64,000 bases of DNA. Source: Geodermatophilus ruber (GTDB lineage: Bacteria; Actinomycetota; Actinomycetes; Mycobacteriales; Geodermatophilaceae). The notes beneath the pieces are model-generated. The model worked only from the letters and a program-made list of their open reading frames with translations. It searched no databases and was not told where the DNA came from. This document shows, piece after piece, positions 1 through 9,034 of this stretch (the first letter of the stretch is position 1; every line of letters starts with the position of its first letter). The stretch is from contig NZ_FOSW01000003.1 in the NCBI RefSeq assembly GCF_900114385.1, positions 310,001-374,000 of the forward strand, read 5' to 3'. Made by a program: the position numbers and the translations under genes.

Positions 1-134
1 AGGGCTGTCGTTCTCCTTCTGTGACAGATGGGGGAGGAGATCACGGTGTTACTCGGGCGTACCGCTGGGTCGCTCGCGGGCGATGACACAGATGCAAGCC
101 CCGCGATGACGTTCCTCTATGAGAGGGGTCGACG

Positions 135-443
135 ATGTCCTGTCTGAACTGCGTGAGCGCACACCCGCGCGGCGAGCTCTGGTTCTGCAACCGATGCGGC
201 AAGCCGATGGTTCTGCGCCCCGTGACCACCCAGGGCCTGATAGCGGCGGGAACATCGGTCCGAAGCTCAGTCCTGGGGCTGCGTCCACGGCACCTCGGCC
301 ATGACACGGCGGCTGTGCTTGCAGGGGCCCCAGACCCGCGGGAGGCAGATGTCCTCCCGAACGCCGTTGTACTCGACCTCGACGCCGCGCGGCGGGTCAA
401 AGACGCGGGTCGGCGGGTCGAAGAAGCGGGTCGGCGGTGCTGA
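135..443 (+). CDS. small Cys-rich zinc-ribbon protein (MSC family, copy 1)
   Basis: The 102-residue product opens MSCLNC and has a second pair FCNRCGK around residues 18-22, a four-Cys layout typical of a zinc ribbon. The rest is low-complexity and ends in an Arg-rich helix. A purine-rich GAGAGGGG lies just before the ATG. The first nine coding bases (ATGTCCTGT) are identical to those of the genes starting at 2920, 4061 (minus strand) and 25961, so it belongs to a local family. Its upstream region lacks the stem of the other leaders but has a short hairpin (75-81 with 98-105) and a TGTGAC box near position 20. Function is unknown; metal or nucleic-acid binding is inference only. Confidence 0.5.
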   Translation: MSCLNCVSAHPRGELWFCNRCGKPMVLRPVTTQGLIAAGTSVRSSVLGLRPRHLGHDTAAVLAGAPDPREADVLPNAVVLDLDAARRVKDAGRRVEEAGRRC

Positions 444-521
444 TTTCCTCAGTTGCGGAGCCGGTCGCCTACCGCCCGGCCGGGATCACCGGAGGGTCCG
501 ACCGCCAGAGAGGAGATCAGC

Positions 522-2078
522 GTGAACCTGGGCCGTCACTTCGTCGGTGATCGGTACCAGATGATGACATTGCTGGCGACCGGCGGCATGGGGCAGGTGT
601 GGCGGGCCCGAGACCTCGCGCTGGAGCGGCCTGTGGCCGTCAAGGTGCTGCGCCCGCGGCATGCCGCCGACGCGACCGCCCTGAGCCGTTTCCGGAGGGA
701 GGCGCGGCTCACCGCAGGCCTGACCCACCCGAACATCGCCACGGTCCACGATTACGGAGAAGCCCGGCTGACGCCAGGGCCACGCGGAGACCGGATCCCC
801 TTCCTGGTGATGGAACTGGTCGACGGCGAGCCGCTGTCGGCCGTGCTCCGGCGAGAAGGCCGGGTGACACCGGCCCGCACGTTGCAGATCGTTCGGCAGA
901 CCGCGGCCGGGCTGGCCGCGGCCCACGCGGCGGGCGTCGTCCACCGGGACGTGAAGCCATCGAATCTCCTCCTCGGCCCCGGTGGCACCGTCAAGATCAC
1001 CGACTTCGGGATCGCGTGGTCCGGGTCGAGAGATCCGCTGACCGGACCTGGAGAGGTCATGGGCACCGCGCAGTACCTCTCGCCGGAGCGAGCGCACGGG
1101 GCCATGGCCGGCCCTGCCAGCGACGTCTACGCATTGGGCTTGGTGGCCTACGAGTGCCTGGCAGGCCGCCGCCCGTTCGACGGTGCCAGTCCGGTGCAGG
1201 TCGCCCTCATGCACGCACATGGCGAGCCCGACCCGCTACCCGACGACGTCCCCGCCAGGGTGCGGGAGCTCGTGGCGCGGATGCTCGTGAAGGATCCTCG
1301 AAAGCGAATCGCGGACGGCGCCGCCGTGCTGAGAGCCGTGGAGGAGGCCGTGGCCGGGTCGGCGGTACTCCCTGAGCCGGACCCGGACGCCACGACGGTC
1401 CTGCGGCTCGGCGATCCGGGGCCCCTTCTCGCGGCGAACACCGGCGCCCCGGGGCGGGCGAGACATGCGGCCGTCAGCCGTCGGCCATCCCGGCGGCTCG
1501 TGATCCTTCTCATCCCGGTCCTGGCTCTCGTAGCGGTGCTGGCGGGGGTCCTCGCGGGGGTGGACCGCGCGCCGGCCCCGGCGGCCGGGTCGACCCCGGC
1601 ACCAACCACGACGCTCAGCCTCCGGATCGCTCCTGAGGACTACGTGGGCCGGCCCGTCGGCGAGGTCGAGGCTGAGTTGAGGGGCCTCGGTTTCTCCGTA
1701 CGGGAGCGGGCGTTCCAGACGGCGGACGCGCCCGCCGGCTCGGTGCTTGCCGTCGACCCGACCGGAGAGGTGTCCCCGGGGCAGATCGTCGTGGTCACCT
1801 ACGCCGTCCCCTCTCACGGAGGGAAGCAGGAAGGGGACGCCGCGACTGATGACACCCCAGGACTCGCACCCGAGGGCGTCGCCCCGACGAGGGCAGCCAC
1901 CCCGACGACGGTCGCCGCCCCGACGACGGCCGCCCCCCCAGACCAGCACCGGCCCCGGCAACAGCCGCCGCCCCTCCCCGCCCGGGCGGGGCAACGGGCG
2001 GGGCCACGGCTGAGAACGGCCGACATCGGCGGAACCACGCTGCTCGTGAGACCGTGCGCCAGGGGTCCCTCGCGGTGA
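522..2078 (+). CDS. PASTA-domain serine/threonine protein kinase
   Basis: This is a transmembrane Hanks-type kinase of 518 residues. The GTG at 522 is chosen because AGGAG lies 6 bases before it and the protein then starts directly at the kinase fold. Visible motifs are the glycine loop ATGGMGQVW, the ATP-anchoring lysine of VAVKVL (about residue 41), the catalytic loop HRDVKPSN (141-148), DFG (161) and a GTAQYLSPERA activation segment. A single membrane helix (about 326-346) is followed by one extracellular PASTA domain (about 366-432) and a Pro/Thr-rich tail. PASTA kinases of the PknB type sense cell-wall fragments, but those usually have three or four PASTA repeats, so this is a short relative. 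No cognate phosphatase is adjacent. Confidence 0.9.
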   Translation: MNLGRHFVGDRYQMMTLLATGGMGQVWRARDLALERPVAVKVLRPRHAADATALSRFRREARLTAGLTHPNIATVHDYGEARLTPGPRGDRIPFLVMELVDGEPLSAVLRREGRVTPARTLQIVRQTAAGLAAAHAAGVVHRDVKPSNLLLGPGGTVKITDFGIAWSGSRDPLTGPGEVMGTAQYLSPERAHGAMAGPASDVYALGLVAYECLAGRRPFDGASPVQVALMHAHGEPDPLPDDVPARVRELVARMLVKDPRKRIADGAAVLRAVEEAVAGSAVLPEPDPDATTVLRLGDPGPLLAANTGAPGRARHAAVSRRPSRRLVILLIPVLALVAVLAGVLAGVDRAPAPAAGSTPAPTTTLSLRIAPEDYVGRPVGEVEAELRGLGFSVRERAFQTADAPAGSVLAVDPTGEVSPGQIVVVTYAVPSHGGKQEGDAATDDTPGLAPEGVAPTRAATPTTVAAPTTAAPPDQHRPRQQPPPLPARAGQRAGPRLRTADIGGTTLLVRPCARGPSR

Positions 2079-2784
2079 ACTGACGGCTTCCGTGGGTGAG
2101 CTGACGCCGGACGACCGCTGACGGCCGGGCGCGGCTGCCGTTAGGCGCCGCAGGCGGGGCTCGGCAGATCAGGCCGGGCGTCGGAGCGCCCACCCCCGAG
2201 GAGAACGCCCATGCCGCGGGCCATTCGGCTCCGCTTTCCCAGGTGCCGCGCCGAGCCGGCCGGGCGGGCCTGAGTCGTGTATTCGGCGGGCTCCTGCGTC
2301 CGGCAGCCCGTCGACCACGCAGCGGGCCGGCCTTCCGGCACCCCGTGAGAGGTCAACGGCGCCTCGTGTCGGCCGTCCCTCGACACGATGAGCGCAAGGG
2401 GGACCGTGTCGGTCCGCTGGTCGGCGTCCTGGGGCTCGACGGCCTTGGGCCGGCCGCTCGCCACGAGCGCAGGGACGGCTGCGGGCTGCGGTCTCCTCGG
2501 TGAACGGGTCCCTCCCGACGCCCCGCCCCCTGGCAGAGGCATCCCCCGGCTGACGCATCCCGGAAGGTCCGGTCCGGGTCAGCCGGGGATGCCTCACTCC
2601 CGTCATCGCCGGGCACCCGCCGACGGGTGCGTGAGCGATGGGCTCTGCGCGATCACGAGGGAATCCCTGCAGCTCATGTGTGACGGCGGTGCCGCGCGCT
2701 GGTGTGACATCGGTGCACTGGTGTGACGGATGTGCCAGAACGGCAGAGGTGGGACGACGACGAGCCCCTGTGCCGGTTGTCGCC
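2079..2784. other. gene-poor interval with TGTGAC boxes
   Basis: I see no convincing coding sequence here; open frames on both strands have shuffled, low-complexity translations. Three GTGTGAC boxes start at 2678, 2702 and 2721. The last two lie in a stretch of about 32 bases (2704-2735) that recurs with roughly 70% identity at 4320-4351. These may be operator sites for the small Cys-rich genes on either side, but that is inference. Confidence 0.4.
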
Positions 2785-2919
2785 GATGACGTAAGTGAGG
2801 CGGCCGCGCCACCGTTGGCATCCCGCGCCTTCCCCCCGTGGACGTCGTGCCGGTGGGGCGCGGCCGCCTCCCTAGCAACCGGCACCACTGCGACCACTGC
2901 CCCCGAGGAATGGACTCCG
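2785..2919 (+). promoter_or_regulatory. structured leader of the small zinc-ribbon gene (leader A)
   Basis: GATGAC (2785-2790) is followed by the left arm of a perfect 14-bp inverted repeat (2797-2810 with 2857-2870). The right arm ends 49 bases before the ATG at 2920. The same plan, with compensating base changes, occurs before the genes starting at 4061 (minus strand) and 25961. It could act as an RNA structure or as an operator pair. Confidence 0.55.
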
Positions 2920-3270
2920 ATGTCCTGTCCACACTGCGGCACCGCGGATGAGCGCGGCCGTTTCTGTGACCGTTGCGGTAAGCGGCTGCCCGTCGCCCAT
3001 GCGATTCGCCGGGTGACGCTCCCCCGACGGCCGTCCGCCGGGAGCGAATCGGCCACGGGTATGCGCGCCGGAGACGTTCAGGGGACCGGCAGTGCTCCAC
3101 AGGGCGCGGCGCAGCGTGCCGCCCGAGGGCACGTCGAGGTCGGCGGGGACGATAGGACGCGCCCGACGGCGGAGATCCGGCACATGTACGACACGGCCAT
3201 GGCACGCGCGGCCGTACACGGGCACCGCCCGCTCCAGCGCTACGTGAGCGTCCTGATCGCGCCGTCGTGA
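2920..3270 (+). CDS. small Cys-rich zinc-ribbon protein (MSC family, copy 2)
   Basis: The product has 116 residues. It opens MSCPHCG and continues RGRFCDRCGKRLP, giving CxxC-x(10-12)-CxxC, a plain zinc ribbon. The C-terminal helix (IRHMYDTAMARAA) matches the C-terminus of the copy at 3744-4061 (IQRIYDEGMARLA), so the two are true paralogues and not chance frames. GAGGAA lies 9 bases before the ATG. A shared structured leader precedes it. No known family came to mind; nucleic-acid or protein binding is possible. Confidence 0.6.
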   Translation: MSCPHCGTADERGRFCDRCGKRLPVAHAIRRVTLPRRPSAGSESATGMRAGDVQGTGSAPQGAAQRAARGHVEVGGDDRTRPTAEIRHMYDTAMARAAVHGHRPLQRYVSVLIAPS

Positions 3271-3743
3271 TCTACCGACAGCAGTCAGGCTGACCATCAT
3301 CAGCTCTCGGCCTTCCCACTCGCGCCCCCGCGGACACGCGGTCGGCCACCGGCGAACTCCCCCACGCTGTCACCTGACCGGGTGCCGGTCGGCCCGGTGG
3401 CGATCGCAGTGCGGGTCGGGCCCCCTCGACCGTGCACCAGGTGCTGGTCCGCTGGCGGATGAGCTGGCTCTGGCACGTCGACCGGGTCACCGTCGAACCG
3501 ATCAGCCGCATTCTCGCCGGCCGCCCCCACCACCCGGCCCGGCGGTGCCAACATGATGGCGAGGCCTCGACGGCGGCTGGCGCATCCGCGGCCGCGTCGC
3601 CGGCAAGCACAAGAGCCACGACCATCGCGACGAGAGCCAGCCGGGCACGGTGCACGGCCGGCCGCTGGGGGCAAGCCGGCCCCGTCGACGTCAGGGAAGT
3701 GGGGTGCGGCGTTCTGGAGCCCGCCGGGCTCCTCTGGGTCGAG
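3271..3743. other. interval without a clear gene
   Basis: This gap lies between two convergent small zinc-ribbon genes. A minus-strand frame (3272-3655) opens with a signal-peptide-like stretch (a basic start, then a Leu/Val/Ala-rich segment) but has no conserved domain. A second minus frame overlaps it with a more hydrophilic composition. A frameshifted secreted-protein remnant is possible; I cannot support it further. Confidence 0.3.
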
Positions 3744-4061
3744 CTAGCGGGCGAGATGCGCCAACCGCGCCATGCCCTCGTCATAGATGCGCTGGATCGT
3801 GGCCAGGTGCGGCGCCGCGGCGTCCTCGGGGGCCACATGGCCGACGGCCTCGCCGTCGGCCAAGTGGGCGCGGCACCAGTCGTAGATCGGGGTCATCTGA
3901 CGTTCCCCAGCATCCGCCCGCACGTCCGAACGATGCCTCCCGAGCGGCTGCGGGGCCCGCGACACACCACCCTTCGGCGGGACGGCAGGCGGCTTCCGTT
4001 CACCGCAGCGGTCGCAGGGCCGGCCGCTCTGGTACGCAGGGCCGCAGCGTCGACAGGACAT
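3744..4061 (-). CDS. small Cys-rich zinc-ribbon protein (MSC family, copy 3)
   Basis: The product has 105 residues. It starts MSCRRCG and continues SGRPCDRCGERKPP, again four cysteines in two CxxC knuckles. After a variable basic linker, the C-terminal half carries IQRIYDEGMARLAHLAR, which aligns with the C-terminus of copy 2. It is convergent with copy 2. Its leader forms a 12-bp stem (4153-4164 with 4104-4115) containing one G-U pair where leader A has a Watson-Crick pair. An internal ATG at MTPIYDWC could be a second start. Function unknown. Confidence 0.6.
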   Translation of the reverse strand: MSCRRCGPAYQSGRPCDRCGERKPPAVPPKGGVSRAPQPLGRHRSDVRADAGERQMTPIYDWCRAHLADGEAVGHVAPEDAAAPHLATIQRIYDEGMARLAHLAR

Positions 4062-4176
4062 CCCAGCCTCCCGATGAAGACATCACGTGGTCGCTCTCGT
4101 GGAGAGATGACCGCGACCGCCCGGGGCAGGGGCTGGACGACGTAGCCCATGGCGCGGCCATCTCACTGTCGTCATC
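4062..4176 (-). promoter_or_regulatory. structured leader of the zinc-ribbon gene (leader B)
   Basis: Read on the minus strand, GATGAC (4176-4171) is followed by GTGAGATGGCCGCGCC. The arm 4153-4164 pairs with 4104-4115, leaving 42 bases to the ATG. It has the same order and spacing as the leaders before 2920 and 25961. Confidence 0.55.
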
Positions 4177-5132
4177 GCGGACAGGTCGCTCAGCGGCACG
4201 CGCCGCGGGCCCTCCTGTCACTCCACGAAGCGGAAGCCGCTCCCGGCTCAACCGTCACACCAGGCTCGCCCCGTCGTCCTCGGCTTTGGGTCACGTCACC
4301 GCCGAACCACCTGCGGTCGGTCACGTCGGTGCATTTCTGTGACATGCGTGCACGAGGGGACGCGAGTGACAGGAGCACTTCCTGGTCTGCGTCGATTCGG
4401 AGGCCAGCGCCACCGGCCCGGATCCAGCAGCGTGATCGGCGCTTGGCAGAGCGCTACGGCCGACGGGCAGTCCGGTGCCGACCGCATGGAGCAGTCCGAC
4501 CGGCACGTCTGTCGACGGCCGCACCCCCCCGAACGCAGGCACGATCGGGGCCTATCGGTCGCCGGAAATGACGGGGTCTGCGCCGGTGACCCACTGTTGG
4601 TGTTCGGCGTGCTCGCCGTGCGATGGACTAGAGAGACTCAGGCGGCACCCCGATCTCCCCCCGCGGGTAGATCAGCGACAGATCGTGTCATTCGGGACAG
4701 TCCGTCATCGGCCGGTCCGGCCGGCGGCGCCTGGGTGCCCGATGGGTGAACGCGCGCCACGCCGGACAGGTAGGCGGGAGGGCCGCCCTGATCCGGCGCT
4801 GCCCGCGGACGGTGCTCACCGTCTTGCGCGCCGTGCCCGCCGCAGTGCCGGCTCACGCGCCTCGGCGTCCAACGACTGCAGGGGATGTGCGGTGCCGCTG
4901 GAACGACAGGACATCGGGATCCTCTCCCTGTATGGGCACGTCACCCGGCGGGGCAGTTGTCGGTGTTGTCGCTACAGGGGGCTGGGGGTGGGCGCTGCGG
5001 GGGCCCGGGACCGGGGATCACGCTCGTCGGGCCGTTTCGTATCGCTTGGAGGGGATGCGGCGGACGCTCTGGCGCGGCAGAGCAGCGAGATGATGGAGAA
5101 GCTGTTCCGCCCGTCGACGAGGGACTCCTCCC
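4177..5132. other. gene-poor interval
   Basis: I see no frame with a protein-like translation on either strand. The stretch 4320-4351 resembles 2704-2735 and contains TCTGTGACATG. Otherwise it looks like decayed or non-coding sequence. Confidence 0.35.
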
Positions 5133-5276
5133 ATGGCCGACAAGTCGCCGCACGACAACCACGCCATGAAGAAGTCGGGCAAGGCCGTCAAGGCCAAGCG
5201 CAGCGAACGGAAGGAGAAGCAGCGGGCCGCCACTGAGATGGAGCGACTGATGCACCCCCGCCAGGCCAAGGGCTGA
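5133..5276 (+). CDS. small basic hypothetical protein (MADKSP family)
   Basis: This is a 47-residue, lysine/arginine-rich protein that starts MADKSPHDNHAMKKSGKAVK and ends RQAKG. Very short basic proteins opening MADKSP and containing KKSGK recur, as far as I recall, as 'hypothetical protein' in actinobacteria. A GACGAGGG purine stretch precedes the ATG. The composition suggests nucleic-acid contact or disorder; no function is known to me. It stands alone, with no operon partner. Confidence 0.6.
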   Translation: MADKSPHDNHAMKKSGKAVKAKRSERKEKQRAATEMERLMHPRQAKG

Positions 5277-5842
5277 CCCGTCCCCTCGGGCGAGACCACA
5301 CCGCCCCACCACCGGTGACGGCTACCGGGTCACGCTCGTGTTGGACGGCGCGACGAGCGGGTACGACGGTCCCGATCCGGCCGAGGCGTACGCCTTGCGC
5401 TGCTCCGCCTGCTGAAATCCCGGCGCGCCTCATAGCCGACCCGGGCCTGTCAGCGCGACCTCAGCCGTCGGCCCCGCTACCGCAGCCGAGGATCAACTCG
5501 CACGCGAGAAGCGTGTGCGTATGTAGCGAGTCACCCCTCGGACACCGAGTTGAACCCTCATGGCATCCAGGCCAGTGGGGTGCTTCTGTCTCCACGCTTA
5601 CGCGAGCGGGGCGGGTGGTGCTGGCCCGCTAGGTGTACTGACCACGGACGTTGGTGACGGCGTCTGGTGACATGAGTGAAGTGACCCCCGTCATGCGGAC
5701 AGCGGCACCGCGGTGGCCCCCCGGGGGACGGAGGGGTGAGTCGAGCCGTGACCGCATGGTCCATGCCATGCCCTGAACGGTGGTTGGCTGGAATCGCCGT
5801 CAAGACGCTGGCTGGCATTGCGGCGGGGTATCAAGGGTCAGG
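5277..5842. other. interval with polar repeat copy A
   Basis: No clear gene. A frame at 5317-5415 reads GDGYRVTLVLDGATSGYDGPDPAEAYAL, which looks like a protein fragment but has no start and soon ends. Polar repeat copy A lies at 5513-5557. Confidence 0.35.
5513..5557 (+). repeat. polar intergenic repeat, copy A
   Basis: The copy reads GTGTGCGTATG, a short spacer, then CACCCCTCGGACACCGAGTT. On the complementary strand it contains GTGTCCGAGGGG. Matching elements lie at 12180, 23529, 35986 (partial) and 38954 (partial), all in the same orientation. Confidence 0.65.
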
Positions 5843-6883
5843 ATGGCAGCGGAACCGTTCGGTCGGTTCCCGGTGGCGCGGACGGCGGACGTCGACGAGG
5901 CGCAGGAAGCGATGCGGTCGACGTTTCTGCCGCTGACCCTACGGCCGCTCGATCCGGTCGGCTCCGGGGGCGATCTGGATCTGGGACTGAACGCGACCCG
6001 GGTCGGGGACGTGACGGTCACCTACGTCCGGTTCGGCCGGGGCGTGCAGATCGACACCGCCGAGGCGGACAACTACCACGTGAACCTGCCGATCACCGGC
6101 GGGACTGTGTCTCGCTCCGGGCGGCTGGAGCCGGTGGCGAGCACGCCGCAGCTCGCAGCGGTGTTCATGCCCGAGCTGGACGCCGAGCTCGAGTGGCAGG
6201 CCGGCACCGCGCAGTTCTGCCTGATGTTGCCCCGCCACGTGCTCCAGCAGGAGCTCGAGGCGATGCTGGACCGGCCGCTGGCCGCGCCGCTCGCCTTCGC
6301 CCCGGCGATGGACGTCACCGGCGATGCCGGGCGGGCGTGGGTGGACGCGCTGAGGCTGATCGAACGGCAGAGCAGGTACTCCCACGGCCTGCTCGACCAC
6401 CCGCTGGCGGCCGGCAACCTGCAACGGATCCTGGTCGACGGGCTGCTGCTGGCCCAGCCGCACACCTACACCGACGCCCTCGCCGCGCCGCACCCGCCGG
6501 CGGCCCCGCCGGCGATCCACCGGGCGATCGAGCTGCTGCACACGCACCCCGAACAGCCGTGGACGACCGCGGGCCTGGCCCGCACCGTCGCGGTCAGCGC
6601 GCGCAGCCTGCAGGACGGGTTCGCCCGTACGGTGGGCATCCCGCCGACGCGATACCTGCGAGAGATCCGCCTGCAGCGGATCCACGAGGACCTGCAGGCG
6701 GCCGACCCGCACACCACCACGGTCTCCTCCGTCGCCAGCCGCTGGGGGGTCCTGTACCTGAGCCGAATGGCCGCGACCTACCGCGAGAAGTTCGGGGAGA
6801 GCCCGTCGCAGACCCTGCGCCACGCACCGACTCGTCGCCGGACGCAGATTCTGTTCCGCGCCCAGACTCTGTACCGCGCATAA
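5843..6883 (+). CDS. AraC-family transcriptional regulator
   Basis: The protein has 346 residues from the ATG at 5843, preceded by CAAGGGTCAGG. The N-terminal half (about 1-190) resembles the AraC-binding-like sensor domain found with this subfamily (DVTVTYVRFGRGVQID, YHVNLPITGG). The C-terminal 100 residues form the double helix-turn-helix (AIHRAIELLHTHPEQPW, then TPTRYLREIRLQRIHEDL and FGESPSQTLRHAP). The last 17 residues are an unusual short repeat (QILFRAQTLYRA), whose DNA resembles the 42-bp repeats just downstream, so the natural 3' end may have been altered by repeat insertion. Targets are unknown; no catabolic genes are adjacent. Confidence 0.85.
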   Translation: MAAEPFGRFPVARTADVDEAQEAMRSTFLPLTLRPLDPVGSGGDLDLGLNATRVGDVTVTYVRFGRGVQIDTAEADNYHVNLPITGGTVSRSGRLEPVASTPQLAAVFMPELDAELEWQAGTAQFCLMLPRHVLQQELEAMLDRPLAAPLAFAPAMDVTGDAGRAWVDALRLIERQSRYSHGLLDHPLAAGNLQRILVDGLLLAQPHTYTDALAAPHPPAAPPAIHRAIELLHTHPEQPWTTAGLARTVAVSARSLQDGFARTVGIPPTRYLREIRLQRIHEDLQAADPHTTTVSSVASRWGVLYLSRMAATYREKFGESPSQTLRHAPTRRRTQILFRAQTLYRA

Positions 6884-6900
6884 GGGCCCTGCTGCAGGTC

Positions 6901-6942
6901 TGCGCGAATCGCACCAAACTCTGCGGGTTGCGCGTAGAGCCC
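6901..6942 (+). repeat. 42-bp repeat, first copy
   Basis: It starts TGCGCGAATCGCACC, then AAACTCTGCG. It matches 7561-7602 at about 30 of 42 positions. The left part is a near-palindrome. Related sequence also covers the 3' end of the AraC gene (about 6865-6888). Confidence 0.5.
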
Positions 6943-7259
6943 CCGGCCGGCCGCCGTTGCCTGGATCCTTCAGCGCAGCACCGGCGCTCGGCAGACCGAC
7001 AGCGGGGGCACGGAGGCGCGCCGGCAGCGACCCGCCCCGCAGCTTCGACGCACCGGTGGCGGCCCGGAGTGCCGCCTCCCGCGCCGGAGCCCGCAGGGGC
7101 CGCGTCGTGTCGGACTCCGGACGCTGCCCGGCACGCCGGCCGAGGAGGCGGGGCATGCGCCTCTACGGGCACGACCCGCCGTGGTTCGACTCGGCTCATC
7201 CGCCGCTGCGCCCGTCGCCCTGCGACGGTGTCCCCCCGCGCGATCGGCAACGGGAGCGG

Positions 7260-7507
7260 GCCGGGGCTGGATCGGCTTCACCATCGATCACGCCGGGGAC
7301 CTCTGACCCGACGCCGAACTCACCGCCTCCGGGTTCGTCCGCCACGAGGCCTTCGAGGAGCTGCGCCGACTGCAGCGGATGATCCACCAGGCCGCACCCC
7401 ACGAGCTGCGCACCACCTGGACGGTCGCCGGGCTCCTCGCCGAGATCGAGCAGCTGGCCGGACAGGTAGCCGACGCCCCGTGGATCGGCGCCCGGGTCGT
7501 GGGTTGA
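7260..7507 (+). pseudogene. decayed gene fragment (unknown helical protein)
   Basis: One frame reads WIGFTIDHAGDL, a stop (7304-7306), then about 67 protein-like residues (ASGFVRHEAFEELRRLQRM and LLAEIEQLAGQVADAPWIG) to a stop at 7505. The coherent translation interrupted by a stop, with no start, marks it as a remnant. I do not recognise the family. Confidence 0.4.
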
Positions 7508-7560
7508 TCCGGACCACCGCCCGCCGCGCCCGTAGACCGCTCGGTCGGCTCCCGCGGCGG

Positions 7561-7602
7561 TGCGCGAAGCGCACCGAACTCTGCGCTCCCCGCATAGACC
7601 CG
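7561..7602 (+). repeat. 42-bp repeat, second copy
   Basis: It starts TGCGCGAAGCGCACC, then GAACTCTGCG; the left part is a clean inverted repeat (GGTGCGC-GAA-GCGCACC). With the copy at 6901 it brackets about 620 bp of decayed sequence. Confidence 0.5.
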
Positions 7603-7794
7603 CCCGGACTCCCGCTCTTTCATGGGAGACGGCGGCTCATGTCGCAGGGGGCCAAGCAGTCGGCTCACCTGCGCGCGAAGCCGAGGGCCCACGGCCCTCT
7701 CCTCCGCCCCGGGCTGAGCAGTGGCCCGGGGCGGCGGAGCAGCGGGCCTCGGCCCGAGCGTGGGAGGCGGAGCCGTGTCCGCGGACAGCGGCGA

Positions 7795-8030
7795 GGCGCG
7801 CACGACCGCTGCCAAGATCGCGGGCATCGCCGACGAGCCCGTGACGCTCGCCGACCGGGGCTAGCAGATCCTGCAGGAGCTCTGCCGGGTGCTGCGCTGC
7901 GACGCCATGTCGATCGCCGTGCTGGAGCTGTTCGGGCTGAACAGGCCCGGGCCGCCGCGGCTGTACACCGAGCTTCCCGTCCCGGCGGCCGAGACGGTCG
8001 GCTGGAGCCGGTACCTGTGGCCGGAACTCG
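7795..8030 (+). pseudogene. GAF-domain regulator remnant
   Basis: One frame reads LADRG, a stop (7862-7864), then QILQELCRVLRCDAMSIAVL and about 30 further residues before the translation loses sense. The piece looks like the start of a GAF sensor domain as found in LuxR or ANTAR regulators. The in-frame stop and abrupt end mark it as a pseudogene. Confidence 0.4.
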
Positions 8031-8273
8031 CTCGGCGGCCTCGCCCCGCTCATCGCACGCCATCGACCGGATGCGAGCGATCCGCACGCTCGTGTACGTG
8101 CGATGGTGCGGCCACGCCGGCTGGTCAGACCGGCGGGTGGCGCGCCGGCTCACGTACACGACCGCTCCGGGGGCGACGTGTGCACACATCAGGGGCCCGG
8201 AATGCGTCGATCTGTGGACAGGACGCGCGGTCCAGGGCTGCGCGGGACGCCCGGCCGGAGGACCGTGCCAGGC

Positions 8274-8795
8274 ATGGACATCACCGAAGTGATCCTCTTC
8301 CAGCACCACGAGCAGCGGCGGATGTTCGGCCTGCTCGACGAGATGCCCCGTGACGATACGGCGGGCCTGGCGTCGCTGTGGGGCCGGCTGGAGGTGTTCC
8401 TCGAGGTGCACGCCGAGGCGGAGGAGCGGTACTTCTACCCGCCGCTGCTGAAGCTCGGCAGGGGCAGCCCCGACAGCGATGTCATCGAAGAGGTCGAGGA
8501 TGCGATCAAGGACCACAACGAGATCCGCGACGCCATCCGTAAGGTTCGCGCGAGCGAACCCGGGAGCAAGCAGTGGTGGACCGCGGTCTGGGCTGCCCGC
8601 AAGGAGAACGACGAACACATGGCCGAGGAGGAGCGCGAGGACCTGCTCGACGTCCGGCACCACGTCGACCTGGAGACGCGGCACCGGATCGCGGTCGAGT
8701 TCGTCACCTTCGAGGCGCAGCACTCGCACGGGGTCCCGATCGAGCTCAAGGACCCGCGAGAGTACATCGAGGCGTACCGCACGCAGAGCGCCTGA
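8274..8795 (+). CDS. hemerythrin HHE-domain protein
   Basis: This is a 173-residue four-helix cation-binding protein. The ATG at 8274 is preceded by GGAGGA. Iron-ligand residues of the HHE fold are visible: FQHHEQRR (about residues 9-16), VHAEAEERYFYPPL (about 46-59), DHNEIRD (about 80-86) and ENDEHMAEEERE (about 107-118). Such proteins bind a di-iron centre and are linked to oxygen, nitric-oxide or redox stress. It stands alone between decayed fragments, so nothing nearby narrows its role. The reading frame is intact. Confidence 0.88.
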   Translation: MDITEVILFQHHEQRRMFGLLDEMPRDDTAGLASLWGRLEVFLEVHAEAEERYFYPPLLKLGRGSPDSDVIEEVEDAIKDHNEIRDAIRKVRASEPGSKQWWTAVWAARKENDEHMAEEEREDLLDVRHHVDLETRHRIAVEFVTFEAQHSHGVPIELKDPREYIEAYRTQSA

Positions 8796-9034
8796 GCGAC
8801 TGAGCGGCCCCCGCTGCGTTCCTCCTGCGGGGCTGCTTGATCGCCATCGGGCGGCCGTTGGTCGACAGGGTCGGCGACAGCGCCCAGCACAACATGAAGG
8901 AACTGCGACCCGGATCGGCTGCGGATGTTTGCCGCGACCCCGGCCTCGGTGGGGACGCGCTGCGTCCACGACGGCGGGGCGGCCGGATCGTCGGGGTCGG
9001 GCGACCGCCCACCTCGACCGACGGCGGGGGCGCT

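Noticed and set aside
3272-3655. Minus-strand frame with a signal-peptide-like start
   Set aside because: The body has no conserved pattern and a second overlapping frame looks equally good; not enough support for a gene.
5513-5557. tRNA-like sequence (GTGTCCGAGG on the minus strand)
   Set aside because: Only the D-arm-like words resemble a tRNA; no acceptor stem, anticodon arm or T-arm can be formed.
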